Source: Fuerstiella marisgermanici (lineage in GTDB: Bacteria; Planctomycetota; Planctomycetia; Planctomycetales; Planctomycetaceae). Taken from it: a stretch of DNA of 64,000 bases. Made by a program: the position numbers and the translations under genes. A model generated the notes under the pieces. It made no database searches. It saw nothing but the letters and a program-made list of their open reading frames with translations, and was not told the origin of the DNA. The DNA is taken from contig NZ_CP017641.1 in assembly GCF_001983935.1 (NCBI RefSeq), positions 1,054,001-1,118,000 of the forward strand, read 5' to 3'. This document shows positions 35,847-44,994 of this stretch, one piece after another. The stretch's first letter is position 1. The number at the start of each line of letters is the position of its first letter.

Positions 35847-37310
35847 TTATTCTGCTGACGGCAACTGCAGACCGAAATATTCGTGAATAAATGCCTTCCG
35901 GTCGTCTTCCGACTGCACGTACTGCACCAGCGCGTACAGCTTCTTCTGATCGCGCAAGAGCTTGGCTGCCAGGCGTTCTTCGTCGGCCAGATTCTCAGGC
36001 ATCGGGCCGGTGACCTCAACGTTGGCGAGATCAATTTCATCTTCAATCACGCCATAGCGCTGCAGCATTGCCAGACTGGTTTCGACGCGTCGATCATGCC
36101 GTTGCCGATCGCATAAGCGTTCCCGCAGCCAGTCGATTCCGAACGCTCGAATCTGTTCGGTTTCATTCTTCAGGTGATCGTAAACTCGCTGATAAAAATC
36201 GGCGTCCGGGTTACTCCATCGCAGAAATTCCATCTGAGTATTCAAGTCCCGCTGGTCGTACAGCAAAACACATTCGGCCGGTTCGCCGTCGCGGCCCGCT
36301 CGCCCGATTTCCTGGTAGTACGATTCCATCGAACCCGGCACGTCGGCGTGAATCACAAACCGAATGTCTTCCTTGTCGACTCCCATGCCAAACGCATTTG
36401 TCGCCAGCACCAGGCGATTGCGCCCGTTCATGAAGTCATCCTGAATGGACTTGCGCTCGCGCCGTTCCAGGCCCCCGTGGTAGCACACATGCTTGACGCC
36501 GTCCGCGCGGAGGCGGTCGCTGAATTCTTCCAGTGTGCGAATCAGCGTGAAGTAGACAATTCCGCTGCCGGTCGATTTCGGTGTCAGCCAGCGGTCGAAG
36601 ATGACCTTCATGGCATCCAGTTTTTCATCGCCGTCCCACACGTCCATCACCTTCAGGTCCAGGTTTGGACGATCGATCCCTTCGTGAAACAGGCGAATAT
36701 CGTCCGGTTGCAGGCCAAGTTGTTTTACGATGTCGGCCTGTACTTCCGGCGTTGCGGTGGCGGTGAGTGCGATCGTGGTGGGGTTGCCCATAATGGCTCG
36801 CAGATCGGACAGTCGCGTGTAGTCCGGGCGGAAGTCGTGGCCCCATTCGCTGATGCAATGAGCTTCATCGACGGCCAGCAGCTTGACTTCGCGGCTGGCG
36901 ATGACGTCCAGAAATTCCTGCTTCCGAAATCGTTCCGGAGTCACGTACAGCAGCGAGTACCGTCCATCGGCCACCGCCTGATAGCGGTTCTCACGTTCAT
37001 GTTTTCGCAGCGACGAATTGATGAACGTCGCCTTGATGCCTTTGGCCTGCAACGAATCTACCTGGTCCTTCATCAGCGCGATCAGCGGCGACAGAACCAA
37101 TGTTATTGGCGGCTTATCGCTTTTTGGAGCATCCGCCGCGATCGCCAGCGCCGGAATCTGATAGCACAGCGACTTGCCCATGCCCGTCGGCATGATCACC
37201 AGCGCATGCGAACCGCTTAGCACGTGTTCGATAATCTGCTGCTGAGGGCCTCGAAAGGTATCGAAGCCGAAGTGAGTTTTCAGGATGTTCGGCGGAGTAG
37301 CAGTGGTCAT
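35847..37310 (-). CDS. recQ: RecQ-family ATP-dependent DNA helicase
   Basis: A 3'-5' DNA helicase in recombination repair. Motif I is PTGMGKSLCYQIP, motif II VDEAHCISEWGHDFRPDYTRL, motif III TALTATAT and motif VI EIGRAGRDGEPAEC. At 487 residues it is shorter than E. coli RecQ: there is no HRDC domain, and the zinc-finger region at the C-terminus (YVQSEDDRKAFIHEYFGL) has lost its cysteines. A helical segment lies between the core and this remnant. It should still unwind DNA, though the RQC module appears reduced. Confidence 0.92.
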   Translation of the reverse strand: MTTATPPNILKTHFGFDTFRGPQQQIIEHVLSGSHALVIMPTGMGKSLCYQIPALAIAADAPKSDKPPITLVLSPLIALMKDQVDSLQAKGIKATFINSSLRKHERENRYQAVADGRYSLLYVTPERFRKQEFLDVIASREVKLLAVDEAHCISEWGHDFRPDYTRLSDLRAIMGNPTTIALTATATPEVQADIVKQLGLQPDDIRLFHEGIDRPNLDLKVMDVWDGDEKLDAMKVIFDRWLTPKSTGSGIVYFTLIRTLEEFSDRLRADGVKHVCYHGGLERRERKSIQDDFMNGRNRLVLATNAFGMGVDKEDIRFVIHADVPGSMESYYQEIGRAGRDGEPAECVLLYDQRDLNTQMEFLRWSNPDADFYQRVYDHLKNETEQIRAFGIDWLRERLCDRQRHDRRVETSLAMLQRYGVIEDEIDLANVEVTGPMPENLADEERLAAKLLRDQKKLYALVQYVQSEDDRKAFIHEYFGLQLPSAE

Positions 37311-37582
37311 TAATGAGTCAGTTGATTGGCAAAGACGGGCTTACAATGAATTCCGAACTGTAGCGAATTGAAGATGGCAACTGTGAGTAAGTTTAATTTT
37401 GAACCACAGAAGGCACTGAAAACACGGAACTGTTTCGTCCAGGCTTTCTTCGAGCTTTCTGTGTGAACTCCAGGTCTTCCGTCTTCGCCGCCTGGCGTGC
37501 GTCGAAATTCAAAAGTCGCCACATCCCAAATGCGACAAACGGCGCGACCAGAAGGACTTCCGCCGCCTTGACCGCAGCCTCA
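37311..37582. other. Intergenic region with a possible dispersed-repeat remnant
   Basis: About 270 bases. On the minus strand the text near 37395-37430 (GTGTTTTCAGTGCCTTCTGTGG followed by TTCAAAA, given in parts) looks like the ACACAGAAGG/CTGTGGTT-type intergenic repeats I know from planctomycete genomes. Only one copy is in the window, so this is uncertain. Small open frames here are not convincing. Confidence 0.3.
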
Positions 37583-38956
37583 TCACGCTTCGATCGGCCC
37601 TTGTTCGCGCGCCTTTTTGTATCGCTCACGCCATTCGGGAGAATTGTTGTTGGGGACAAGCCGAGTGTCCGCGCCGGCGGCGAAGTACGGATACTTGCCT
37701 TCATTGGCGGCCGTCAACATGAAGTTCACTTTTCCGTTGCTCGCCGTGTACATGCGTTTGCCGTCGGCCCATGTGGTTTCAATCAGTCGATGCGGTTCCG
37801 GGCGAGATTTGGGTCGGTCTACTTTCAGGCGTTCAACCGTGTCCCAGTTCACTTCGTAACCAATACCCGGTTTGTCGGGCACTGCTGCGAGACCATTCTG
37901 AAGTGTGATTGGTTCCTGCAGCAGATCGTCCTCAAACAGTTGGTGACAGTTTACTGCTGGCCACCGAGCCTGCCGCAACACTCCGCCAAAATGCAGCGAA
38001 TACGCGGCCGTCAAGCCGGCGCCCACCAGTTGCAGCCAAAACGGCATTTGCACTTCGCCGCAGAACCGTCCTGCCGCGGTAAGCGAGCTGGCTCCGCCGC
38101 CCGCGACAAAGCCATCGCAACAGCCGGATTCCACCACCAGTCGCGGCTTCGGGCTGCCGTAGTGCATCGCAATTTGAACGCGTGTGTTTTGGACGATCTT
38201 TTGGTTGCCGGGAATGTCCGACTGCGGAATCGGCGATTCATAAATGTCAACCTGCGGATACTTCGCCAGGCGTCTCAGGATGCTCATTCCCTTCTCGGCG
38301 GTCAGCAACGTATCGTTGAAGTCCATGTCGATTTTAAATTCGGCCGGAAGGGCGCGCGTGGCGGTTTCGAGCTGTTCAAAAATGTCGAACCAGGGTCGGC
38401 CTTTGGTTTTGTAAGAAACGTAGCCAAGCTTCCGGGCTTCCTGACATTCCGATGCCATGTCGGCGGCGGACGTGTCGATATTCCACCAGCTTAGCGGCGT
38501 GGTGCTGTGAACCTGCCTTCCCATCAATGCATGCACGGGCACTTCTGCGGTGCGGCCGACGGCGTCAAACAACGCCATCTGCAAACCGGCTCCCAGAGTG
38601 TCGTCCCACATCACTTCGATCGCGCTTTTGCCGACGATTCGCTTTACATCTGTTTCCGACGGGACGCCCCACGTGTAGTACAGCAATGTTTCGCCGACGC
38701 CCGTCTGGCCTGATTTCAACTTTACTCTGCACAATTCGATGTAGCGCCAATGAGGCAGTTCGCGGTCCATGTTGCGGCGCGGTGTTTCGCGGTATTCCAG
38801 CTTCACCGTTGTGCGGTCGACGCTGACGACTTCAAACTGTCGATCATTGACAACAGAACCGTTCGCCATAATCGACTGGCGCGTAAAACCTGTGAGTGCA
38901 CCCACAGATGCCAGTGTTGCGGTTCGCTTTAGAAAGCTGCGTCGATTCGTCATCAT
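37583..38956 (-). CDS. Enolase-superfamily (mandelate racemase/muconate lactonizing) enzyme, Tat-exported
   Basis: A twin-arginine signal (NRRSFLKRTATLASVGALTG) directs export of a folded protein. The enolase-superfamily core shows LGYVSYKTKGRPWFDIFEQL (Lys base region), FKIDMDFNDTLLT (first metal Asp), DIYESPIPQSD (metal Glu) and VVESGCCDG as a likely third site. It abstracts a proton next to a carboxylate of an unknown acid, probably a sugar acid. The C-terminus is longer than in typical members. Single gene, divergent from the creatininase gene. Confidence 0.85.
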   Translation of the reverse strand: MMTNRRSFLKRTATLASVGALTGFTRQSIMANGSVVNDRQFEVVSVDRTTVKLEYRETPRRNMDRELPHWRYIELCRVKLKSGQTGVGETLLYYTWGVPSETDVKRIVGKSAIEVMWDDTLGAGLQMALFDAVGRTAEVPVHALMGRQVHSTTPLSWWNIDTSAADMASECQEARKLGYVSYKTKGRPWFDIFEQLETATRALPAEFKIDMDFNDTLLTAEKGMSILRRLAKYPQVDIYESPIPQSDIPGNQKIVQNTRVQIAMHYGSPKPRLVVESGCCDGFVAGGGASSLTAAGRFCGEVQMPFWLQLVGAGLTAAYSLHFGGVLRQARWPAVNCHQLFEDDLLQEPITLQNGLAAVPDKPGIGYEVNWDTVERLKVDRPKSRPEPHRLIETTWADGKRMYTASNGKVNFMLTAANEGKYPYFAAGADTRLVPNNNSPEWRERYKKAREQGPIEA

Positions 38957-38997
38957 GAGCGTACGTTACCCTTCAAAAAACACGGACACAAAAATCA

Positions 38998-39711
38998 ATG
39001 CGACCCGAAGACCGGCTTCTGCTGCACAAACATACTCGACGTGAATTTCGAACACGAATGGACAGCGGCGAATTGCGAGCCTGCATCATTCCCATCGCTG
39101 CCATCGAACAGCACCTCGAACACCTCGCGATGGAACACGACTGGCGAAGTGCCAATTATATCGCGCTGCGAGTCGCAGAGAAACTATCGCCGCATGTCGT
39201 TGTCGCTCAGGGTGTCATGGCGGGAATCAGCGAGCACCATATGAAGCACGTCGGTACTCTCACGCTCACGCCAGCCACGTTTCTGGCTGTGCTGGGTGAC
39301 CTGATCGACAGTGTCGTGAGAGCCGGTTTCGAAAATGTGCTCGTGCTAAACGGACACGGCGGCAACATCGTGCCGTGTCGAGCCGTTTGGGATCAGTTGC
39401 TCCGAAAGTTTCAGGTCAATCTGCAGTTTCTGCCCTACTGGGACGTGCTGACCGAAGCCGATGCCAACGAACTGCAATCAAAGAGCATCCCCGGCCACGC
39501 TCAGGAATTCGAAACCGCGTTCGCCCTGGCCGCCTTCCCGGAAAACGTAAGAAGCGAAGCAGTAGCCGACCAGCCCGACCCCGCTCCGGCCATGGCGACG
39601 GCAGAAAACGGCCAGCTTCTCATCGATCGAACGGTCGACCGAGTGGCCGACTATCTGCAGGAGATGCTGGACCGAAAACGAACTGCCGAAGTGCCCGCGT
39701 TTTTCGAATGA
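38998..39711 (+). CDS. Creatininase-family protein
   Basis: A metal-dependent amidohydrolase of the creatininase family. The metal ligands are in IPIAAIEQHLEHLAMEHD (Glu, His, Asp), VLNGHGGN and GHAQEFETA. The protein is 237 residues, the usual length. The segment EQH-L-EHLAMEHD differs slightly from the usual GPHLPLxTD. The true substrate of these environmental members is rarely creatinine. Cytoplasmic; no signal peptide. Confidence 0.9.
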   Translation: MRPEDRLLLHKHTRREFRTRMDSGELRACIIPIAAIEQHLEHLAMEHDWRSANYIALRVAEKLSPHVVVAQGVMAGISEHHMKHVGTLTLTPATFLAVLGDLIDSVVRAGFENVLVLNGHGGNIVPCRAVWDQLLRKFQVNLQFLPYWDVLTEADANELQSKSIPGHAQEFETAFALAAFPENVRSEAVADQPDPAPAMATAENGQLLIDRTVDRVADYLQEMLDRKRTAEVPAFFE

Positions 39712-39777
39712 CGCACGCAACAACCGCGACGCATGTGATAACCATAAATTGCGAGCGCGTAGCTGTGCCGAGGTTTG

Positions 39778-40776
39778 CTATGCGTCCACCTTCCACCCGG
39801 CTTTTTCAAACAGCGGAACGTAGATGGACGGCAGCCAAAGGCGGTCTTCCGAATTCGGCACGGAAAAATAGTTGTGCGGATGAATCAGTCGATCGGAATC
39901 AGATGTCAGGTCGATCACGTAGCGACTGGGCAATTCGCGACGTGACAAAAAGCGAAGTTCAAACGGTTCCAGCAACAGCGGATCCATCGCGTCGAAGATG
40001 CCGACGTGGTTCGCGCGAGCTCGTTTCACATGGCCGCGAGCCATCACTAATTCGGAATCCGATTCCGCCATCTGCTTCGCTTTGCCCGGCGGAATGACGG
40101 CCTGCATGATGGAATCCGGGCGGTCCCACGGATTGACGTTGGGCCAAATGAAATACGGAAACGCCAGGCCCCGCTGCAACAAGCGCATGTTGTAGGTCGG
40201 GGGGCGTCGAGTCGGCTTGTCGCGATCCGGCTGATCACGATTAATTAAGCACAGGAACCGGCCGAAGCCGTCCATGATCTCAAACCCGAAGTTCATGTAG
40301 TAACCGAACGAATCCAGATCCTGTCCCATGATCCTCATATCGTCCGTCACCACCTGACGGAACCCGTCGGTCGCTTTGGTGGCATGTTCGAAATGGCTGG
40401 TGCCCGGTTGGCCCACAACCTTTGACTGAATCAGAGTTCGCAGTTCGGCTGGAACCATCGTTTTGTACGCGCCCCACTTCTCGTCAAACGGCGACGACAG
40501 AAACTGATTCCATTCGTCCTTCTGCAGGTCCACGAACCTGAGTGTCGGGCCCGGAAAGGCGAAGCTGACTTCCGGCGTATCGATGCCCAGCAAACGTACG
40601 GCGACGTTTCCCTTCGGGCTGACGTTAAGAGTATCGCCGTCATGAACCTGCTGCCGAACGCTGCCTGGCTTACCATAGTAAATGCCAGGCGTCGCCAGGC
40701 CGGTGGTGCGGTTGTTTACGGAATCTGTGCGAATGGCCTTGGGCATGCTGGTAAGTCCATCGGGGAAAGACAGCAT
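39778..40776 (-). CDS. Thermonuclease (SNase)-like protein with insertion
   Basis: The core SNase motif is present: VHDGDTLNVSPKGNVAVRLLGIDTPEV (metal-binding Asp and catalytic Arg). The rest is unusual: between this and the second half (FGRFLCLINRD, MRLLQRGLAFPYF) lies an insertion of about 90 residues. A C-terminal extension of about 110 residues follows, ending WLPSIYVPLFEKAGW. There is no signal peptide. Whether it still cleaves nucleic acid is open. The start at 40776 is tentative; ATG 40746 is an alternative. Confidence 0.72.
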   Translation of the reverse strand: MLSFPDGLTSMPKAIRTDSVNNRTTGLATPGIYYGKPGSVRQQVHDGDTLNVSPKGNVAVRLLGIDTPEVSFAFPGPTLRFVDLQKDEWNQFLSSPFDEKWGAYKTMVPAELRTLIQSKVVGQPGTSHFEHATKATDGFRQVVTDDMRIMGQDLDSFGYYMNFGFEIMDGFGRFLCLINRDQPDRDKPTRRPPTYNMRLLQRGLAFPYFIWPNVNPWDRPDSIMQAVIPPGKAKQMAESDSELVMARGHVKRARANHVGIFDAMDPLLLEPFELRFLSRRELPSRYVIDLTSDSDRLIHPHNYFSVPNSEDRLWLPSIYVPLFEKAGWKVDA

Positions 40777-40920
40777 GGTAGAATATGCGTTCGATAGACT
40801 CCAGTAGCGCCAGGAAAGACCGGATGCATCCGCTCTTGTGGCGTATTGGATCTCGTCGGAAAACGCGAGCTCCGTTCGAATCGCAGCAACTCAGGCGAGT
40901 CCCACTACGATTCGCGTTGT

Positions 40921-41060
40921 CCTAACTGGACAGCGCCATGTTGGTGCGAATGGTAACCCGAAGTGTAAGCGAGGGATTCGTCGCATCTCGATCCATCGCT
41001 TACACATCGGGTTACCGAAACCACGGCCCGATGACCAAAGGAGGCGCTGTTCAGCTAAGT
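40921..41060. repeat. Palindromic MITE-like repeat, copy B
   Basis: Same element as 33708-33850, in the opposite orientation: the block GTTGGTGCG is on the left here and its complement on the right in copy A. Ends CTAACTGGACAGCGCC and GGCGCTGTTCAGCTAAG, central arms ACCCGAAGTGTAAGCGAGGG and near-complement. About 80% identical to copy A by eye. Confidence 0.85.
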
Positions 41061-41084
41061 TGTCCCAACCAGTAGCGCACAAAA

Positions 41085-41122
41085 AAAGACCCGGTCCAAA
41101 ACTGAACCGAGTCTTCTTGATT
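41085..41122 (-). terminator. Terminator downstream of Flp pilin gene
   Basis: On the minus strand a 12-base arm AGACTCGGTTCA pairs with TGGACCGGGTCT (two G-T pairs), followed by seven T. A second hairpin (TCACGCC/GGCGTGA at 41183-41200) lies between it and the pilin stop. Confidence 0.8.
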
Positions 41123-41206
41123 TCCCTGGGAGGTCGACCGCCTCGCGGCGTTGCGTTTGCGGTCTGTGTGCCCCGTATGACTGTCACGCCCGCAGGCGTG
41201 AACAGC

Positions 41207-41380
41207 TTATGTCAGGTAGTTGCCGACAGTCTGGAACTTGCTGTTTGCAGCGCTACCGATGGTAGAAACAGCGGCAAGGCAGACAACGATGATCAGAGCC
41301 AGCATAACTGCGTACTCAACTGCAGTCGGGCCGTCTTCAGATACCAGGAACTTCTTCACACTGTTTGCGAATTTCAACAT
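41207..41380 (-). CDS. Flp/Fap type IVb pilin
   Basis: A 57-residue protein: MLKFANSVKKFLVSEDGPTA then VEYAVMLALIIVVCLAAVST and a short C-terminus ending NYLT. The prepilin-peptidase-like motif GPTAVEYA (cleavage after Gly, Glu at +5, Tyr at +6) followed by one hydrophobic helix is diagnostic of Flp pilins, the subunits of tight-adherence pili. CCTGAGGGG lies 13 bases upstream of the start. No other tad/flp gene is in this window, so this is an isolated pilin gene with its own terminator. Confidence 0.92.
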   Translation of the reverse strand: MLKFANSVKKFLVSEDGPTAVEYAVMLALIIVVCLAAVSTIGSAANSKFQTVGNYLT

Positions 41381-41662
41381 CTCGAATAACCCCTCAGGTT
41401 AAGTCCGTAACAATCGGACAAATAGTTTTGCAGTGAGAAGACTCATCTCACCAACCCAAATCGCAACCTCGCATGCCGCAAGGAAGACTCTCATTACGAT
41501 TAAGTCACCGACAATGTGTTTCGCCGTCAGGCCGGTGGGCCGAGTAGCGAAGCGGTTGTCTCAGTGACCTGACACAAAACTAGGTCGGCAAATTGGGCTG
41601 TCAAATTCTTTTGGAGAAAAGATTCGGATTGGCGTGAGCGGCGCGAAATCAAACAATAACTA

Positions 41663-41920
41663 AGAACCCCTAACAAAAGCTGTGTGGCCGCGTTGTGACG
41701 ACAGTGGTCGAGATGCAAGGAAAAGTGACGAGGCGACAGATGTCGTCGAGGAGCGCTGACGCCGCAGATCGGCTGCTGTCGTCGCAACCCTCCGGGCCGC
41801 TTGTGGTTCCGCCTCAGGCGGCGGCGTTCGTCGTCGACGACAATTGTCGCCTCCTCCTCACTTCTTGCCTGAAACGAAACCACAAACGTCGCGGCTCACA
41901 CAGGTTTTGTTAGGGGTTCT
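41663..41920. repeat. 258-bp inverted-repeat element (MITE-like)
   Basis: The ends are inverted repeats: AGAACCCCTAACAAAA then GCTGTGTG and GCCGCG on the left, matched by CGCGG, CTCACACAG and TTTTGTTAGGGGTTCT on the right. The outer 16 bases are perfect and the match continues with small gaps for about 20 more. The interior has no convincing gene. It is a non-autonomous transposon candidate; the transposase family is unknown. Confidence 0.75.
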
Positions 41921-42217
41921 ATGTCGTTGACCCTTGTGGAATTGGGTGACATGTGTGTGGCCAGGGTCGGAACGAGTAACGAGTGAAACCCCGGCGTTTC
42001 CTTCGCCCTGCACTGCACGACGAATCGAAGGCGGCATGACAATCGTTACAGTCATGCCACAACGATCGATTCCGGCAGAGACGTCAAAGCGATTCACAAT
42101 GGTTTCGGTCCAGCGCAACCTGCTACTAGTGGCCGCCAGCTCCGAACCAAACGCACCAAGATCGCTAGCTTCAGTGGCAAAGTCATTGCTGGCGATTGGC
42201 CCCGAATGGCGGCACGC
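41921..42217. other. Intergenic region, no gene seen
   Basis: About 300 bases between the inverted-repeat element and the 3' end of recG. No gene or terminator is clear. Confidence 0.4.
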
Positions 42218-44407
42218 TTATCCCGTTTGCGGCAGGTCCAGCACGTGAGCGAACCGGTCGAGCACCAGCTTTTTCAGGTCCGCGAATTCGGGCGAATCGA
42301 AATCGCCCGTGCGGACGAGGTCATACGCCATTCGTCGAGCGACCTGCAGCACGGCGATATCTTTAATCGGATTGCCAACACGCAACGGCAGCGACCCGCT
42401 TTGCCGCGTTCCCAGAACATCGCCCGGTCCACGCAATTCCGCATCACGCTCGGCCAGCTTAAAACCGTCGGACGATTCTTCCATCGCGATTAGCCGATCG
42501 TTGGCTTCCGGAGTGTCACTTTCTGACATCAGAAAACAGTAGCCCTGATAGCTGCCTCGACAAATTCGACCGCGAAGCTGGTGCAACTGAGCCAGGCCGA
42601 AACGTTCGGCCTGCTGCACTACCATGATCGTCGCGTTGGGTACGTTGACGCCCACTTCAATCACCGTGGTGCTCACCAGCACATCGATTTCGCGGTCTCG
42701 AAAACGGTCCATCACGTCGTGCCGAGTCTGTCGGTCCATCCGCCCATGCAGCAGGCCGACTTTCAAATGAGACAGCTCGCCACGCTGCAGATTGCTGAAC
42801 ACCGTTTCGGCCGCCGCGTCGTCTTCTTCCGACTGACCTTCCACTCGCGGGCACACAACATACGCCTGTCGTCCCTTGCTGACCTGCTTCCGCACGAACT
42901 CCCACGCGCGAGTCGTCTGGTCCGGCGTTTGGACGCGGCTGGTAATCACCTTTTGCCGTCCCGGCGGCAGTTCGCGAATGGTCGAAATGTCCAGGTCACC
43001 AAACCGCGTTAAACACAGACTGCGCGGAATCGGCGTGGCGGTCATGACCAGCACGTGAGGCTGTCTGGGCGGCGACAGAGCTTCAGCGATCGCTTCCGGT
43101 GATGCGGGTTCGCTGCTTTCGCCCCCTTCGCTGTTGCCAAACGCGGCCCGTTGTCGCACTCCAAAGCGATGCTGCTCGTCGATCACCGCCAACGCAAGGT
43201 CGCGAAACTTCACGGATTCCTGAATCACGGCCTGAGTTCCCACGACCAGCTGACAGTCGCCCGACGCGATGTCCGCCAAAAGCTGCCGACGTTCGGCGGC
43301 GGGCAACCCGCCAACAAGAAAGCCGCGTTTCACCCGACTGTTGACCAGGATTTCTTCGAAGGTTTGCCAATGTTGAGTCGCCAGCACTTCCGTCGGAGCC
43401 ATCAACACGGCCTGATAGCCACTCGCCACCGCCGACAGCATCGCATACACCGCGATCGCCGTTTTGCCAGCTCCCACGTCCGCCTGCAACAGACGATGCA
43501 TCGGCTGCGACTGTTCCAGATCTTTCGCCAACTCCTTCACCACGACGTCCTGCCCGTTGGTGAACCGGAAATCAAACAGCCGTCGAATTCTCGCATCAAC
43601 TTTCGCCGTCATAGCAATTGCTCGTGCCTTCGAATTAGTGCCCCAAAAACGACGCCTCAGCGCGAGCCCCAGTTGGAATTCGAAAAAGTCGTCCAGAATC
43701 AACCGATGCCGACCAGCGTCGAATTGCTTTTGTGAAGTTGGCGTGTGCAGAAACTTTAACGCCGTCGGAAGGTCCGGCAGATTATGATGCTTGCGAAAGT
43801 ACTCCGGCAGCGGTTCCGGTACGAGGTGAGCGTAGCCTTCTACGGCGGCTTTAGTCATCCGCCGCATCGCATCCATTTTGATGCCGTCGGTCAGCGGGTA
43901 ACGCGGCAGAACGCCCACCACGCTGCCAACGTCTTCCGATTCTTCCTCACTGGTGATCCAGTGAATCCGCGGGTTTCCAAATTCCCACCGACCCGATTTG
44001 CGCTGTGGCTTGCCGCTGAAGATGACGTGGTCGTCGTCCCGAAACTTCTTCAGCATCCACGGCTGGTTAAACCACGTGCCTCGCACAAACTGACCATCGC
44101 ATTCCAGCAACACACCAACCAGCACACGCCCCTTCGACAGGTTGCGGGTGTCGCGATCAACCACGCGACCATGCACCGATTGTTCGACGTCTTTTTCAAG
44201 TTTGTGAGCCGGTCGTAAATCACTGAAGTCATTCACGCTGTGAGGCACATGCCACAGCAAATCCAGCACCGTATGAATGCCCAGCTTCGCGAGCAATGCG
44301 GCCCGATCCGGCCCCGCGCCCGCTAGAAACTGGACCGGAGTGGCCAGCGGGTCCTGCGACGAACTAATTTCCTGAGCCGTGTTTTGTGAAGAAGTACGTT
44401 CCGACAT
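42218..44407 (-). CDS. recG: ATP-dependent DNA helicase RecG
   Basis: Branch migration and fork-reversal helicase. The N-terminal OB/wedge region (FLAGAGPDRAALLAKLGIHTVLDLLWHVPHSVNDFSDL, VGVLLECDGQFVRGTWFNQPWM) precedes the helicase core: DVGAGKTAIAVYAML, APTEVLATQHWQTF, the RecG-specific DEQHRFGVRQR, TATPIPRSLCL, VCPRVEGQSEED, LLHGRMDRQTRHDVMDRFRDREIDVLVSTTVIEVGVNVP and QLHQLRGRICRG. The length, about 730 residues, is slightly above typical. The start is ATG 44407 (MSERTSSQ), or 44437. It faces the integron integrase on the same strand, about 560 bases apart. Confidence 0.95.
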   Translation of the reverse strand: MSERTSSQNTAQEISSSQDPLATPVQFLAGAGPDRAALLAKLGIHTVLDLLWHVPHSVNDFSDLRPAHKLEKDVEQSVHGRVVDRDTRNLSKGRVLVGVLLECDGQFVRGTWFNQPWMLKKFRDDDHVIFSGKPQRKSGRWEFGNPRIHWITSEEESEDVGSVVGVLPRYPLTDGIKMDAMRRMTKAAVEGYAHLVPEPLPEYFRKHHNLPDLPTALKFLHTPTSQKQFDAGRHRLILDDFFEFQLGLALRRRFWGTNSKARAIAMTAKVDARIRRLFDFRFTNGQDVVVKELAKDLEQSQPMHRLLQADVGAGKTAIAVYAMLSAVASGYQAVLMAPTEVLATQHWQTFEEILVNSRVKRGFLVGGLPAAERRQLLADIASGDCQLVVGTQAVIQESVKFRDLALAVIDEQHRFGVRQRAAFGNSEGGESSEPASPEAIAEALSPPRQPHVLVMTATPIPRSLCLTRFGDLDISTIRELPPGRQKVITSRVQTPDQTTRAWEFVRKQVSKGRQAYVVCPRVEGQSEEDDAAAETVFSNLQRGELSHLKVGLLHGRMDRQTRHDVMDRFRDREIDVLVSTTVIEVGVNVPNATIMVVQQAERFGLAQLHQLRGRICRGSYQGYCFLMSESDTPEANDRLIAMEESSDGFKLAERDAELRGPGDVLGTRQSGSLPLRVGNPIKDIAVLQVARRMAYDLVRTGDFDSPEFADLKKLVLDRFAHVLDLPQTG

Positions 44408-44437
44408 GCGAGCGGTCTGAATTATCCGAGCGGTCAA

Positions 44438-44994
44438 GCGCCCCGCACGTCACGCGTCATTCCACGAGGTCACAAAGCGGCAGTGTAGCCGTTTCGCCGT
44501 CCGCAATCTGCGCAGAATCTCGCCACGCGAATGCTCGCCCGCGGTCAAAGATTTCCGAGCCACACGGCATTGGCCCCGGTTGTCTGCACTCTGTCTGCCT
44601 TGAGATTGACCTGCGAAAGCAGCCACAGAATCGTCTTCCGGCCACCACAAGTGCGCTGAGGATGTTAATCGTTTTCCGCGACTATGCCCGGCTCGCATTT
44701 CTGTGACGGATTTCCAGCACGCCACTTCGCACGATACAGTCGCGGCACGGCAAGAAGTGCGCGTGAGCCGCGACGCCTGTGCGAGCGACTCAGCGTGCTG
44801 TTATTCTCACATCAGAACTCAATGCAGCGTGCAAGGGCGTTCAATGGAAGGCACATGATGCAAGTCCACCTCAGAATCCTGTTCAATCTATTCGCATGGG
44901 ATGCCGTCGCCTCCCTGCTGGACCTACCCTCAGCTCAACGTCTCGCAACTCGCGATGGGCAGTCTGAATTCTCAGATCGGCCAAACACGTCCCG
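44438..44994. other. Intergenic region between recG and the integrase gene, no gene seen
   Basis: About 560 bases between recG and the integrase 3' end. Open frames are short and lack ribosome binding sites. Nothing reliable can be named. Confidence 0.4.

Noticed and set aside
36174-37220. Plus-strand frame of 348 codons
   Set aside because: Antisense to recQ; composition is that of a shadow frame.
37463-38494. Plus-strand frame of 343 codons
   Set aside because: Antisense to the enolase-superfamily gene; no domain and no start context.
41527-41883. Minus-strand frame of 118 codons
   Set aside because: It crosses the edge of the inverted-repeat element and is Arg/His/Ser-rich without a ribosome binding site.
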